Shown: in pieces, positions 32,610 through 41,248 of the stretch | Layout of the letters: each line of letters opens with the position of its first letter | Numbering within the stretch: the first letter of the stretch is position 1 | DNA from: Curtobacterium sp. MCLR17_007 | GTDB taxonomy: Bacteria > Actinomycetota > Actinomycetes > Actinomycetales > Microbacteriaceae | Assembly (NCBI RefSeq): GCF_003234655.2 | Contig: NZ_CP126271.1 | Span: forward strand, 930,001-994,000 | DNA length: 64,000 bases | Direction: 5' to 3' | Position numbers and translations under genes: made by a program | The notes under the pieces: generated by a model | The model's database searches: none | What the model was told of the DNA's origin: nothing | The model's input: only the letters and a program-made list of their open reading frames with translations

Positions 32610-34091
32610 GCGTCCGGTGCGGGCGATCCACCCCTCCACTTCCGAGGGGGTCCGGGGGATGCCGACGGACAGGTTCTCGGCACCGTCGGCGGTCACCAGG
32701 ATGTCGTCCTCGATGCGGACACCGATGCCGCGGAACTCCTCGGGCACGGTGAGGTCGTCCTGCTGGAAGTACAGGCCGGGCTCGATCGTGAACACCATGC
32801 CGGCTTCGACGACCCCGTCGATGTACAGCTCGCGACGGGCCTTGGCGCAGTCGTGCACGTCGAGCCCGAGGTGGTGGCTGGTGCCGTGCACCATGTACCG
32901 GCGGTGGAACTGGTTGTCCGGCTGCAGGGACTCGTCGGCGGAGACGGGCAGGAAGCCCCACTCGGCGGTCTTGCGGGCGATGACCTGCATCGCCGTGGCG
33001 TGGACCTGGCGGAAGGTGATGCCCGGCTTGACGATCGCGAACGCGGCGTCGGCGGCTTCGAGCACCGCGTCGTAGACCATGCGCTGCACGTCGGTGAAGG
33101 TGCCGCTGACCGGCAGCGTGCGGGTGATGTCGGCCGTGTAGAACGAGTCGACCTCGACCCCGGCGTCGATGAGGATCAGGTCGCCCGGCTGCACGGCCCC
33201 GTCATTGCGGGTCCAGTGCAGGATGCAGGCGTGGTGGCCCGAGGCGGCGATCGTGTCGTAGCCCACGGTGTTGCCGTCGGCGCGTGCGCGGCGGTTGAAG
33301 GTGCCCTCGACGATGCGCTCACCGCGGGGGTGCGCGAGCACGGCGTCGAAGTCGGCGATCACGTCGTCGAAGCCGTGCCCGGTGGCCTCGACCGCCTTGC
33401 GGAGCTCGTTGACCTCGTACGGGTCCTTGACCAGCCGGAGTTCGGACAGGTCGCGCGCCAGGACGTCGTCCGACGCGGGGGAGTCGTCGGTGGCAGCGGC
33501 CCCGCCGACCGGGGAGCCGAGGCGCTCGTCGAGCGACCGCGTCAGGTCACTGTCGGCGTCGCGTACGACCAGCACCGAGGCATCGACCCCGTCGAGCACA
33601 CTGTCGAGCTCGCCGAGGTCGGCCGTCGCGAGCCCCAGGTCGGCGGACACCTCGTCGAGGGACGGACGTGGGCCGACCCAGAACTCGCCGATCTCGGGGT
33701 TGGCGTAGAACTCCTCGGAGTCGCGCCCGGCGGTCGCCCGGAAGTACAGGGTGGCGTCGTGACCGTCGCCGGCCGGCGTCATGACGAGCACGGAGCCGAC
33801 GACCGTGTCGGTGCCCCAGCCGGTCAGGTGCGCGAACGCGGAGTGCGGGCGGAACGGGTAGTCGCAGTCGTTCGAGCGCACCTTGGCGGTGCCCGCCGGC
33901 ACGACGATGGTGCGTCCGGTGTGCAGCGCCGAGAGCGCGGCGCGGCGCTCGGCAGCGAACGGCGCCTGCTCGCGCGCCGCGGGGATCGGGCGGTCACGCT
34001 CGGCCCACTGGGACCCGATGAAGTCCTTGAAGGTCGAGGAGCCGGGAGTGGTGGAGCGGTTGCTCGTCGCGCGGGGAGTGGTGTCGGCCAT
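32607..34091 (-). CDS. pepP: Xaa-Pro aminopeptidase (M24B, aminopeptidase P)
   Basis: Cytoplasmic dinuclear-metal peptidase, 494 aa, which removes N-terminal residues preceding proline. An N-terminal aminopeptidase-P domain (about 40-200) precedes the pita-bread catalytic domain. Metal ligands are visible in LILIDAGVEVDSFYTADITRT, MVHGTSHHLGLDVHD, MVFTIEPGLYF and GVRIEDDILVT. The ATG at 34091 (MADTTPRATS) is preceded by GATGAT with a 6-base gap, an imperfect leaderless pattern. It is divergent from the PHP gene; their starts are 68 bases apart. Confidence 0.92.
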   Translation of the reverse strand: MADTTPRATSNRSTTPGSSTFKDFIGSQWAERDRPIPAAREQAPFAAERRAALSALHTGRTIVVPAGTAKVRSNDCDYPFRPHSAFAHLTGWGTDTVVGSVLVMTPAGDGHDATLYFRATAGRDSEEFYANPEIGEFWVGPRPSLDEVSADLGLATADLGELDSVLDGVDASVLVVRDADSDLTRSLDERLGSPVGGAAATDDSPASDDVLARDLSELRLVKDPYEVNELRKAVEATGHGFDDVIADFDAVLAHPRGERIVEGTFNRRARADGNTVGYDTIAASGHHACILHWTRNDGAVQPGDLILIDAGVEVDSFYTADITRTLPVSGTFTDVQRMVYDAVLEAADAAFAIVKPGITFRQVHATAMQVIARKTAEWGFLPVSADESLQPDNQFHRRYMVHGTSHHLGLDVHDCAKARRELYIDGVVEAGMVFTIEPGLYFQQDDLTVPEEFRGIGVRIEDDILVTADGAENLSVGIPRTPSEVEGWIARTGR

Positions 34092-34147
34092 GCCCCCATC
34101 ATCGCACCGCACCGGATCGACGTCCTGTGCGGTCCCACACCTGTGGA

Positions 34148-34153
34148 TACGAT
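34148..34153 (+). promoter_or_regulatory. -10 box TACGAT, leaderless start of PHP gene
   Basis: TACGAT ends 6 bases before the GTG at 34160. Confidence 0.5.
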
Positions 34154-34159
34154 TGCGTG

Positions 34160-35032
34160 GTGCCCGACCCGTTCATCGACTTGCACACGCACTCGAGTGT
34201 CTCCGACGGCACCGAGCCCCCTGCCGCGCTCGTCCGCGCGGCGGCGGCGGCCGGGCTCGACGGCGTGGCCCTCACCGACCACGACACCACGTCGGGCTGG
34301 TCCGACGCGATCGACGCCGTCCGTGGGCTCCCGCTCACCCTGGTCCCCGGCCTCGAGCTGAGCACCCGCGTCGGGTACCGCAGCGTCCACGTCCTCGGGT
34401 ACCTGGTCGACCCCGACGACCCGGGCCTGGTCGCCGAGACCGGACGCATCCGCGACGGGCGCCTCGCACGCGCGCGTCGGATGGTCGACCGCATCGGGCA
34501 GGACCACCCGATCACGTGGGACGACGTCCTGGTACAGGCCCGTCCCGGTGCCACGATCGGCCGGCCGCACATCGCCGACGCGCTGGTGGCACGCGGCCTC
34601 GAGTCCGACCGCAGCGCCGCGTTCCGCGGGATCCTGCACCCGGCATCGGGCTACTACGAACCGCACGAGGCGCCGTCACCGCTCCGGGGCGTCGAACTCA
34701 TCCGTGGTGCGGGTGGCGTCCCCGTGATCGCCCACCCGGCCGCCAGCTCGCGAGGCATCGTCATCGACGAGCCCGCACTGCGCGAACTCGTGGACGCGGG
34801 GCTCGGGGGCCTCGAGGTCGACCACCGGGAGAACCTCGCGCACGGCAAGCGCACGTTGCTCGAGTGGGCGGACCGCTACGGGCTGTTCGTCACGGGTTCG
34901 AGCGACTACCACGGCACCGGCAAGCCGAACCGGCTCGGGGAACACCGGACGGCGCGTCGGTCCTTCGACGCGATCGTCACGCAGGCCACCGGAGCGGACC
35001 CGGTGGTCGGCCCCGGTTCGCGCCTGTCCTGA
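34160..35032 (+). CDS. PHP-domain phosphoesterase
   Basis: 290 aa. Metal-binding motifs of the polymerase-histidinol phosphatase fold are visible: IDLHTHSSVSDG near the N-terminus, LTDHDT, PGLELS, then VIAHPA and GSSDYHG. The layout matches the YciV/TrpH group (in E. coli a 5'-3' exonuclease acting on short RNA and 3',5'-bisphosphonucleotides), so a nucleotide or RNA phosphatase role is likely. Two GTG codons are adjacent (34157, 34160); the second leaves the 6-base gap after the TACGAT box. It ends at a 20-base-arm hairpin shared with the convergent helicase gene. Confidence 0.87.
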   Translation: MPDPFIDLHTHSSVSDGTEPPAALVRAAAAAGLDGVALTDHDTTSGWSDAIDAVRGLPLTLVPGLELSTRVGYRSVHVLGYLVDPDDPGLVAETGRIRDGRLARARRMVDRIGQDHPITWDDVLVQARPGATIGRPHIADALVARGLESDRSAAFRGILHPASGYYEPHEAPSPLRGVELIRGAGGVPVIAHPAASSRGIVIDEPALRELVDAGLGGLEVDHRENLAHGKRTLLEWADRYGLFVTGSSDYHGTGKPNRLGEHRTARRSFDAIVTQATGADPVVGPGSRLS

Positions 35033-35050
35033 CCGGCGCGGCAGCAGACC

Positions 35051-35094
35051 GGACGACGAAGGCCCGTCGCGTGAGCGACGGGCCTTCGTCGTCC
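35051..35094. terminator. Bidirectional terminator between PHP and DEAD-helicase genes
   Basis: Perfect 20-base arms (35051-35070 and 35075-35094), loop GTGA, built on GACGACGAAGGCCCGTCGC. It lies between two convergent stops. Confidence 0.85.
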
Positions 35095-35106
35095 TGCCAG
35101 GAGGCG

Positions 35107-36606
35107 CTACTCGCCGTCCGAGGTCTGCTGCGGTGCCGAGGCGGTCGCCTCGTCCCCCGAGCCGGCTCCGCGACGGCGGCGGCGGCGGCGACGCTTCGGT
35201 GCGGAACCGTCGCCGTCGGAGCTGTCCGGACCCGTGCTGTCGACCGGGGGCGCGGAGTCGGTGGCCGAGGCCGCGGGCCGATCCGCGCCTGCGCTCCGAG
35301 TGCGGCGACGCGGTGCGTCACTCGACCGCTCGGACGTGCCCTGCTCGCGCGGCTGACGCGGCGGGCGGGACACGGCGCGCTCCGTCGTGCCCGCGGTGGC
35401 GGCGTGCGACGAGGAGCCGGGCAGGCGGCCCTTCGTGCCCTGGGGGATGTCGAGCTCCTCGAACAGGTGCGGCGACGACGAGTAGGTCTCGACGGGCTCG
35501 GGGATGCCGAACTCGAGGGCCTTGTCGATCAGCGTCCACTTGTGCAGGTCGTCCCAGTCGACGAACGTGACCGCGATGCCGGTCTTGCCCGCGCGACCGG
35601 TGCGTCCGGCACGGTGCAGGTACGTGTCCGGGTCGTCCGGGATCGTGTGGTTGATCACGTGGGTGACGTCGTCCACGTCGATGCCGCGCGCTGCGACGTC
35701 GGTGGCGATGAGCACGTCGCGCTTGCCGGCCTTGAACGCCGCCATCGCACGCTCGCGCTGCTCCTGGTTGAGGTCGCCGTGGACCGCTGCGGCGTTGAAC
35801 CCGCGGTCCTTCAGCTCTTCGACGAGCTTCGCCGCGGCACGCTTGGTGCGAGTGAAGATCACGGTCTTGCCGCGGCCCTCGGCCTGCAGGATGCGGGCGA
35901 TGACCTCGTCCTTGTCGAGCGAGTGCGCGCGGTAGATGAGGTGCTTGATGTTGGCCTGCATGAGGCCTTCGTCCGGGTCCGTCGCGCGGATGTGGACCGG
36001 CCGGCTCATGAAGCGACGGGCGAGCGCGACGATCGGCGCGGGCATGGTCGCCGAGAAGAGCATGGTGTGGCGAACGTCCGGCACGGCCTGGAAGATCCGC
36101 TCGATGTCCGACAGGAACCCCAGGTCGAGCATGCGGTCGGCCTCGTCGAGGACGACTTCCTGCACGTGGGAGAGGTCGAGCAGTCGCTGGCGCTGCAGGT
36201 CGATCAGGCGCCCGGGGGTGCCGACGACGATCTGCGCGCCGGCCTTGAGCTGCTCGATCTGGCCCTCGTACGCCTTGCCGCCGTAGATCGAGACGATCGT
36301 GGTGGGGCGGTTCGAGGTCGCCACTTCGAGGTCCTCGGTCACCTGGACCGCGAGTTCACGGGTCGGGACGACCACGAGGGCCTTCACGCCGTGCGCGGGG
36401 TCGGCGCCGAGGCGCTGGATCAGGGGCAGGCCGAACCCGAAGGTCTTGCCGGTGCCCGTCTTGGCCTGGCCGATGATGTCCTGGCCGGTGAGGGCGAGCG
36501 GGATCGTCTGCTCCTGGATCGGGAAGGGCTCGATGATGCCCTTGCCGGCCAGTGCATCGACGATGTCCTGCTCGATGTTGAGGTCTGAGAAAGTCAAAAA
36601 GGTCAC
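35107..36606 (-). CDS. DEAD-box RNA helicase (RhlE type)
   Basis: ATP-dependent RNA helicase, 499 aa. The Q motif is FPIQEQTIP, motif I AKTGTGKTFGFG, motif II LDEADRM, motif III FSATMP and motif VI HRAGRTGRAGKTG. After the core (about 1-375) comes a low-complexity tail with an arginine block (KRRRRRRRRG) that probably binds RNA. It may remodel ribosomes or mRNA, as RhlE does. GTG start at 36606; no clear ribosome-binding site or standard -10 gap was seen. In mycobacteria a rhlE gene lies near the ferritin-like and DUF3107 genes, as here. Confidence 0.93.
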   Translation of the reverse strand: MTFLTFSDLNIEQDIVDALAGKGIIEPFPIQEQTIPLALTGQDIIGQAKTGTGKTFGFGLPLIQRLGADPAHGVKALVVVPTRELAVQVTEDLEVATSNRPTTIVSIYGGKAYEGQIEQLKAGAQIVVGTPGRLIDLQRQRLLDLSHVQEVVLDEADRMLDLGFLSDIERIFQAVPDVRHTMLFSATMPAPIVALARRFMSRPVHIRATDPDEGLMQANIKHLIYRAHSLDKDEVIARILQAEGRGKTVIFTRTKRAAAKLVEELKDRGFNAAAVHGDLNQEQRERAMAAFKAGKRDVLIATDVAARGIDVDDVTHVINHTIPDDPDTYLHRAGRTGRAGKTGIAVTFVDWDDLHKWTLIDKALEFGIPEPVETYSSSPHLFEELDIPQGTKGRLPGSSSHAATAGTTERAVSRPPRQPREQGTSERSSDAPRRRTRSAGADRPAASATDSAPPVDSTGPDSSDGDGSAPKRRRRRRRRGAGSGDEATASAPQQTSDGE

Positions 36607-36669
36607 CCTGTCCTATCGGGGAGTCCGCGCCAGTCTACCGGGGTGCGGGGAGGTGCCGGTCGCGGCCCC

Positions 36670-36675
36670 TATGCT
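36670..36675 (+). promoter_or_regulatory. -10 box TATGCT, leaderless start of ferritin-like gene
   Basis: TATGCT ends 6 bases before the GTG at 36682. Confidence 0.5.
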
Positions 36676-36681
36676 GGTCGC

Positions 36682-37398
36682 GTGGTGTCGTGGTGGAACC
36701 GGAAGCGCGCGGCGCAGCTCGCAGCCCAGTGGCTCGCGTCGCGGAACCCGAAGAGCGCCACCCAGACCGAGCGTCTGCAGCTCGACGACGTCAGTCCCGA
36801 GCTCGACGTGTACCTGGGCCAAGCGGCCTACCTGCAGCTCTCGCTCTACGAGACGATGGGCCGTGCCGGTGCCGGAGCGCCGACGCTGTCCGGACGGCTC
36901 GTCACGGGCGTGCTGGCGACGACCGCCCTCGAACGGCACCGGTCGATCGTGGCCGAGATCGAACGCACCGGCGCAGACCCGGCCGAGCTGATGGCGCCGC
37001 ACCGTCAGGCCATCGACCGGTTCGTCGAGCGCACCAGTGGTGCGGACTGGTACGAGTCGATGCTGACCGGCTACGTGACGGCGGGCATCCTCAACGACCT
37101 GTTCGCCAACCTGCTGCGCTCGCTCCCGAGCGACGTACAGCAGCGCCTGAAGACCGTGTTCGACCCGCGCGAAGAAGCGGCGGTGGTCGAGGAACTCAGC
37201 GCCCGGATCGACGAGGAACCCCTCGTGTCGTCGCGTCTGGCGATGTGGGGCCGGCGGCTCGTCGGCGACACGCTGCTGGTCGCCCGCTCGGCGCTGGCGT
37301 CGCATGCGCGCGAGGACCAGTCACGGCTCGAGCCGGTGTGGACCGAGCTGATCGCGGCCCACACCCGCCGCATGGACGCGCTCGGTCTGACCGCCTGA
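36682..37398 (+). CDS. Ferritin-like fold protein, putative MiaE-type hydroxylase
   Basis: 238 aa, nearly all alpha-helical. A four-helix bundle is suggested by LDVYLGQAAYLQLSLYETMGR, TALERHRSIVAEIERTG, YESMLTGYVTAGILNDLFANLL and EEAAVVEELSARIDEEP. Actinobacterial relatives are annotated as ferritin-like or tRNA-hydroxylase-like (MiaE) proteins. Only some of the usual Glu/His iron ligands (ExxH) are obvious (ALERH), so iron binding is unproven. Start at the first of two tandem GTG codons (36682, 36685), which leaves 6 bases after the TATGCT box. It is divergent from the DEAD helicase gene. Confidence 0.75.
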   Translation: MVSWWNRKRAAQLAAQWLASRNPKSATQTERLQLDDVSPELDVYLGQAAYLQLSLYETMGRAGAGAPTLSGRLVTGVLATTALERHRSIVAEIERTGADPAELMAPHRQAIDRFVERTSGADWYESMLTGYVTAGILNDLFANLLRSLPSDVQQRLKTVFDPREEAAVVEELSARIDEEPLVSSRLAMWGRRLVGDTLLVARSALASHAREDQSRLEPVWTELIAAHTRRMDALGLTA

Positions 37399-37433
37399 CG
37401 GCCGCCAGATCGAGGTCGTGTCGGTCTTCCGAC

Positions 37434-37739
37434 TCAGACGGTCCGGCTGCCGCGGTTCTTGGCGGCCTCGTAATACGCATCGTCGTGTGCGGTCCGCCGT
37501 CGTCCGAGCAGCCACGCGACGGCGAGCGCGACCGCGCCCGAACCGAGCAGGGCGACGACCCAGATCCAGGTGCCGTCGTACGGCCACCCCAGCCAGGTCA
37601 GGAGCTCCCAGAGCACCGCGGCGGAGATGCCACCGACGGCCGGGCCGAGCAGCTGTCCGCGCGTCGACCGCCACGGCAGGACCACGTGCGCGACCGCGCC
37701 ACAGATGATGCCGCCGAGGACGGCGAAGAGGAGCTCCAC
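37434..37739 (-). CDS. Small membrane protein, unknown
   Basis: 101 aa with three predicted helices (residues 3-21, 30-49, 59-80) and a charged C-terminus (GRRRTAHDDAYYEAAKNRG). I do not recognise the family. The GTG at 37739 starts 6 bases after the DUF3107 stop, so it is the second gene of a short operon. The coding pattern is regular throughout, supporting a real gene. Confidence 0.65.
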   Translation of the reverse strand: MELLFAVLGGIICGAVAHVVLPWRSTRGQLLGPAVGGISAAVLWELLTWLGWPYDGTWIWVVALLGSGAVALAVAWLLGRRRTAHDDAYYEAAKNRGSRTV

Positions 37740-37745
37740 GGGGAG

Positions 37746-37970
37746 CTACGCGACGAAGCCGATGCGACGGGCCTCTTCGGCGCCGAACTCGACGTAGGCG
37801 AGTGACACCGAGGGGACGATGAACTTGCGGCCCTTGTCGTCCTGCAGCGTGAGGTGCGTCGCACCGGAGGAGAGCGCGTCCGAGACGGCCTTCTCGATCT
37901 CGTCTGCGGTCTGCTTCGTCTCGAAGGCGATCTCGCGCGGGCTGTTGATGATGCCGATCTTGATGTCCAC
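37746..37970 (-). CDS. DUF3107 family protein
   Basis: 74 aa small soluble protein: VDIKIGIINSPREIAFET at the start, an amphipathic helix (ADEIEKAVSDALSSG), then LTLQDDKGRKFIVPSVSLAYVEFG. This is the conserved actinobacterial DUF3107 (TB9.4 in mycobacteria), function unknown. The GTG at 37970 follows a TATGGT box by 6 bases. It is divergent from adnA, with starts 122 bases apart, and precedes the small membrane protein gene. Confidence 0.88.
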   Translation of the reverse strand: MDIKIGIINSPREIAFETKQTADEIEKAVSDALSSGATHLTLQDDKGRKFIVPSVSLAYVEFGAEEARRIGFVA

Positions 37971-37976
37971 GTGCTC

Positions 37977-37982
37977 ACCATA
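37977..37982 (-). promoter_or_regulatory. -10 box TATGGT, leaderless start of DUF3107 gene
   Basis: TATGGT (minus strand) ends 6 bases before the GTG at 37970. Confidence 0.5.
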
Positions 37983-38080
37983 TCCGAGCGTCTCGACGGG
38001 GTCCCCGGCGTTCGCCGCGGGCGCACGCAGGCCGTCAGCAGGAGGCGGCGCTCCGCATGGGTGATGTCGGCAGCGGTGGG

Positions 38081-38086
38081 TACGGT
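38081..38086 (+). promoter_or_regulatory. -10 box TACGGT, leaderless start of adnA
   Basis: TACGGT ends 6 bases before the GTG at 38093. Confidence 0.5.
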
Positions 38087-38092
38087 ACCGAC

Positions 38093-41000
38093 GTGCCACC
38101 GACCATCCTGACGCCCGCCCCCGCGCCGACGGGTGTGACGCGTGCCCTGGTCGACGACCCCGCGCAGCGGGCCGTGCTCGAGCTGCCCGACGGCCGGCAC
38201 GCGGCCGTCATCGGCGCGCCGGGGACGGGCAAGACCTCGACGCTCGCGCGGCTGGTCGCGGCGCGGCTCCGACGTCCCGACGGCGTCAGCGCTGACGGGC
38301 ACGCGGCCGTCCTGGCACTCACGTCGTCTCGGACCGCGGCCACCGCGTTGCGCGACCAGCTCGCGGCGACGGTCGAGCGGGTCACCCCCGGTGCCCTCGC
38401 GCGCACCGTGAACTCCCTGGCGTTCCAGATCGTCGCGCACGCCGCGGCCGTCCAGGGGCAGCCGGCGCCGACCCTGTTGACCGGTGGCGAGCAGGACCGC
38501 ATCCTCGCCGACCTGCTCGCCGGGCACGAAGCCGACGGCACCGGTCCCGACTGGCCCGATCCCGTCACCGCCGTCGTCCGCGAACGCGCCGGCTTCCGCA
38601 CGGCCCTGCGCGATGTCATGATGCGCAGTGTCGCCGCCGGGGTCGAACCGGACGACATGCGCGAGCTCGCCGACGACCACGGCCGTCCCGAGTGGCGGGC
38701 GGTCGGCGACCTGGTGGACGAGTACCGAGCCGCCCTGACGGCGTTCCGCACCACCAGTCTCGACGCCGCCGAACTCGTCGCCTTCGCCACCGCCGCGGTC
38801 CTGCGTGGGACGGTTCCGCCGGCGGTCGCGGCGCTGCGACTCGTCGTGGTCGACGACACGCAGGAGCTCGTCGAGGGCGAGATCGCGCTGCTCGGGGCCC
38901 TGGCCCGTGCCGGCGTCCAGGTCGTGGCGTTCGGCGACCCCGACATCGCTGCGTCGGCCTTCCGGGGCGCGGAGCCCGACGTCCTCGGTCGACTCGCCGT
39001 CCGGCTCGGGGTGGACGCCGTGCAGGACGTCGTCCTCGGGACCGTGCACCGGCACCCGGCGGCCGTCCGCACCCTCGTGTCCGCCGTCACCGCCCGCATC
39101 GGCGCCGCCGCTGCGGGACGGCAGCGCACGGCGGTGGCCGCCGACACCGACGGCCGCCCCGACTCGGTGCTGCACCTCGAAGCGGGCAGCCGCTCGGCGC
39201 TGGTCGTCGCGGTGGCCCGCCGGCTCCGCGAACACCACCTGCTCGACGGCGTCCCGTGGCACCGGATGGTCGTGGTCACGCGCAGCGGGTCCGCGATCCC
39301 CGAACTCGTCCGCGCACTCTCGGTGGCCGAGGTCCCCGCCACCGCCGGGGCGGCGCCGACCAGGCCCCGCGACGACTCGGCGTCGCGCTCGCTCATCGAC
39401 GCCGCGGCCGTCGCCCTCGGGGTGCTGCCGCTCGACGCCACCCTCGCGACGGCGTTCGCGACCGGCCCCCTCGGCGGGCTCGACACCCTCGCGATGCGCC
39501 GGCTCCGGCTGGCCCTCCGTCGCGAGGAACTCGCGGGCGACGGCACCCGGACCGCTGACGAACTCCTGGTCGACGCGCTCGGCGCCCCGGAACGTCTGGC
39601 CACCGTCGACGCGGCCTTCGCGCGCCGTGCGACCCGGCTCGCGCGCAGCCTGGTGCAGGCCCGTACCGACGCCGAGACCGGTGCCAGCATCGAGGAGATC
39701 CTGTGGGGGCTGTGGGAACGCAGCGGCCTGGCCGGGGTCTGGGGTGTGCAGTCCTCCGCGGGCGGGATCGGTGCGGGAGAAGCGGACCGGCACCTCGACG
39801 CCGTCGTCGGGCTGTTCACCGCCGCCAAGCGCTTCGTGGAGCGCACGCCGGACGCGCCGGCCCGGGTGTTCATCGACGACCTGCTCGGCGCCGACCTGCC
39901 CGAGGACAGCATCGGCCCCGACCGCACGGCGGGACGCGTCCGGGTGCTGACCCCCTCCGCGACGATCGGCCTCGAGACCGACGTGGTCGTCGTGCTCGGG
40001 CTGCAGGACGGTGTCTGGCCGAACACCCGCGTCCGTGGCAGCCTGCTCGACCCGGACGGCCTGGTCCGCGCCGCGCAGGGCATCGACCACACTGACGTCG
40101 ACGACCGTGCTGCCGTCGTCGCGGACGAGCTCCGACTCTTCGCACGTGCCGTGTCCCGGGCGACGACCCAGGTCGTCATCGGCACGATCGCCAACGACGA
40201 CGAGTCACCGTCACCGTTCGTCCGGCTGGTCCCGGTGCCTCCCGACCGTCAGCCGTCTGCCCACCCGCTGTCGCTGCGCGGTCTGGCCGGCTCGCTCCGC
40301 CGTCGCGTGGTGTCGACCGGCGACCACGAGGCCGCGTCGGCGCTGGCTCGCCTGGCCGAGGCCGAGGTTCCCGGGGCGTCTCCGGACGACTGGTACGGCA
40401 CGGTCGAGCCGACGACCGAGGACCCCCTGGTCGACCTCGAGGGCGAGCCCGTCGACGACCCGGTGACCGGCGAACCGGCCGCCCCGACGGTCGCCGTGTC
40501 GCCGTCGCGCATCGGCACGTTCGAGGAGTGCCCGGTGCACTGGTTCGTGCAGACCTTCGGCGGCGGCGCTCCGAGTCCGGCGATGGGGATCGGCACGATC
40601 GTGCACGAGGCGATGGAGCACGCGACCGAGATCGACGTCGACTCGCTCTGGGCACGCGTCGACGCCCGGTGGGGCGAGCTCTCGTTCGAGTCCCCGTGGA
40701 TCGCCGACCGCGAGCGGGCAAGGACGCGCCGGATGGTCGAGGGGCTGAGCGACTACCTCCGTACCTTCGCCAGCGCGGGCAGGCAGGTCCTCGGTGCCGA
40801 GACCTCGTTCGCGCTCGTCACGGGCCCGGCGCGGGTGCGCGGCAGCATCGACCGCATCGAGGTCGACCCCGAGGGCCGCGTCAGCGTGGTCGACCTGAAG
40901 ACCGGACGCTGGATGCCGAGTGAGAAGAACGACATGCCGGAGCACCCACAGCTCGGGGCCTACCAGCTCGCGGTCGAGGACGGCGCGGTCGAGGGCGTCC

Positions 41001-41248
41001 CCGCCGGGTCCCCGATGACCGACGCCCGTCTGGTCTTCGTGCAGAACCCCCGTGGCGGGCACGCGTACTCCGAGCGGACGCAGCACGCCTTCGACGCCGA
41101 AGCACGCGAGGCCTACCGCGAGCGACTGCACGCCGTTGCGCGGGGGATGGCGGGACGGACCTTCGTCGCGAACGTCGACGACCACTGCGAGAAGGCACGG
41201 ACGGGCGTGGAGTGCCGCATCCACGTCGTGGGCGAGGTGACCTGGTGA
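38093..41248 (+). CDS. adnA: AdnA-type helicase-nuclease subunit
   Basis: One subunit of the actinobacterial AdnAB motor-nuclease, which resects double-strand breaks; 1051 aa, close to mycobacterial AdnA. Walker A is GAPGTGKTST (residues 41-50). Walker B reads LVVVDDTQEL instead of the usual DEYQD, so the catalytic Glu is replaced by Asp, consistent with AdnA being the weaker motor. The C-terminal RecB-like nuclease (about 820-1051) has GSIDRIEVD, VVDLKTGRW and PQLGAYQLAV. Two late cysteines (DHCEKARTGVEC) might help bind a metal or Fe-S cluster. The GTG at 38093 follows a TACGGT box by 6 bases. It overlaps adnB by 4 bases. Confidence 0.9.
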   Translation: MPPTILTPAPAPTGVTRALVDDPAQRAVLELPDGRHAAVIGAPGTGKTSTLARLVAARLRRPDGVSADGHAAVLALTSSRTAATALRDQLAATVERVTPGALARTVNSLAFQIVAHAAAVQGQPAPTLLTGGEQDRILADLLAGHEADGTGPDWPDPVTAVVRERAGFRTALRDVMMRSVAAGVEPDDMRELADDHGRPEWRAVGDLVDEYRAALTAFRTTSLDAAELVAFATAAVLRGTVPPAVAALRLVVVDDTQELVEGEIALLGALARAGVQVVAFGDPDIAASAFRGAEPDVLGRLAVRLGVDAVQDVVLGTVHRHPAAVRTLVSAVTARIGAAAAGRQRTAVAADTDGRPDSVLHLEAGSRSALVVAVARRLREHHLLDGVPWHRMVVVTRSGSAIPELVRALSVAEVPATAGAAPTRPRDDSASRSLIDAAAVALGVLPLDATLATAFATGPLGGLDTLAMRRLRLALRREELAGDGTRTADELLVDALGAPERLATVDAAFARRATRLARSLVQARTDAETGASIEEILWGLWERSGLAGVWGVQSSAGGIGAGEADRHLDAVVGLFTAAKRFVERTPDAPARVFIDDLLGADLPEDSIGPDRTAGRVRVLTPSATIGLETDVVVVLGLQDGVWPNTRVRGSLLDPDGLVRAAQGIDHTDVDDRAAVVADELRLFARAVSRATTQVVIGTIANDDESPSPFVRLVPVPPDRQPSAHPLSLRGLAGSLRRRVVSTGDHEAASALARLAEAEVPGASPDDWYGTVEPTTEDPLVDLEGEPVDDPVTGEPAAPTVAVSPSRIGTFEECPVHWFVQTFGGGAPSPAMGIGTIVHEAMEHATEIDVDSLWARVDARWGELSFESPWIADRERARTRRMVEGLSDYLRTFASAGRQVLGAETSFALVTGPARVRGSIDRIEVDPEGRVSVVDLKTGRWMPSEKNDMPEHPQLGAYQLAVEDGAVEGVPAGSPMTDARLVFVQNPRGGHAYSERTQHAFDAEAREAYRERLHAVARGMAGRTFVANVDDHCEKARTGVECRIHVVGEVTW

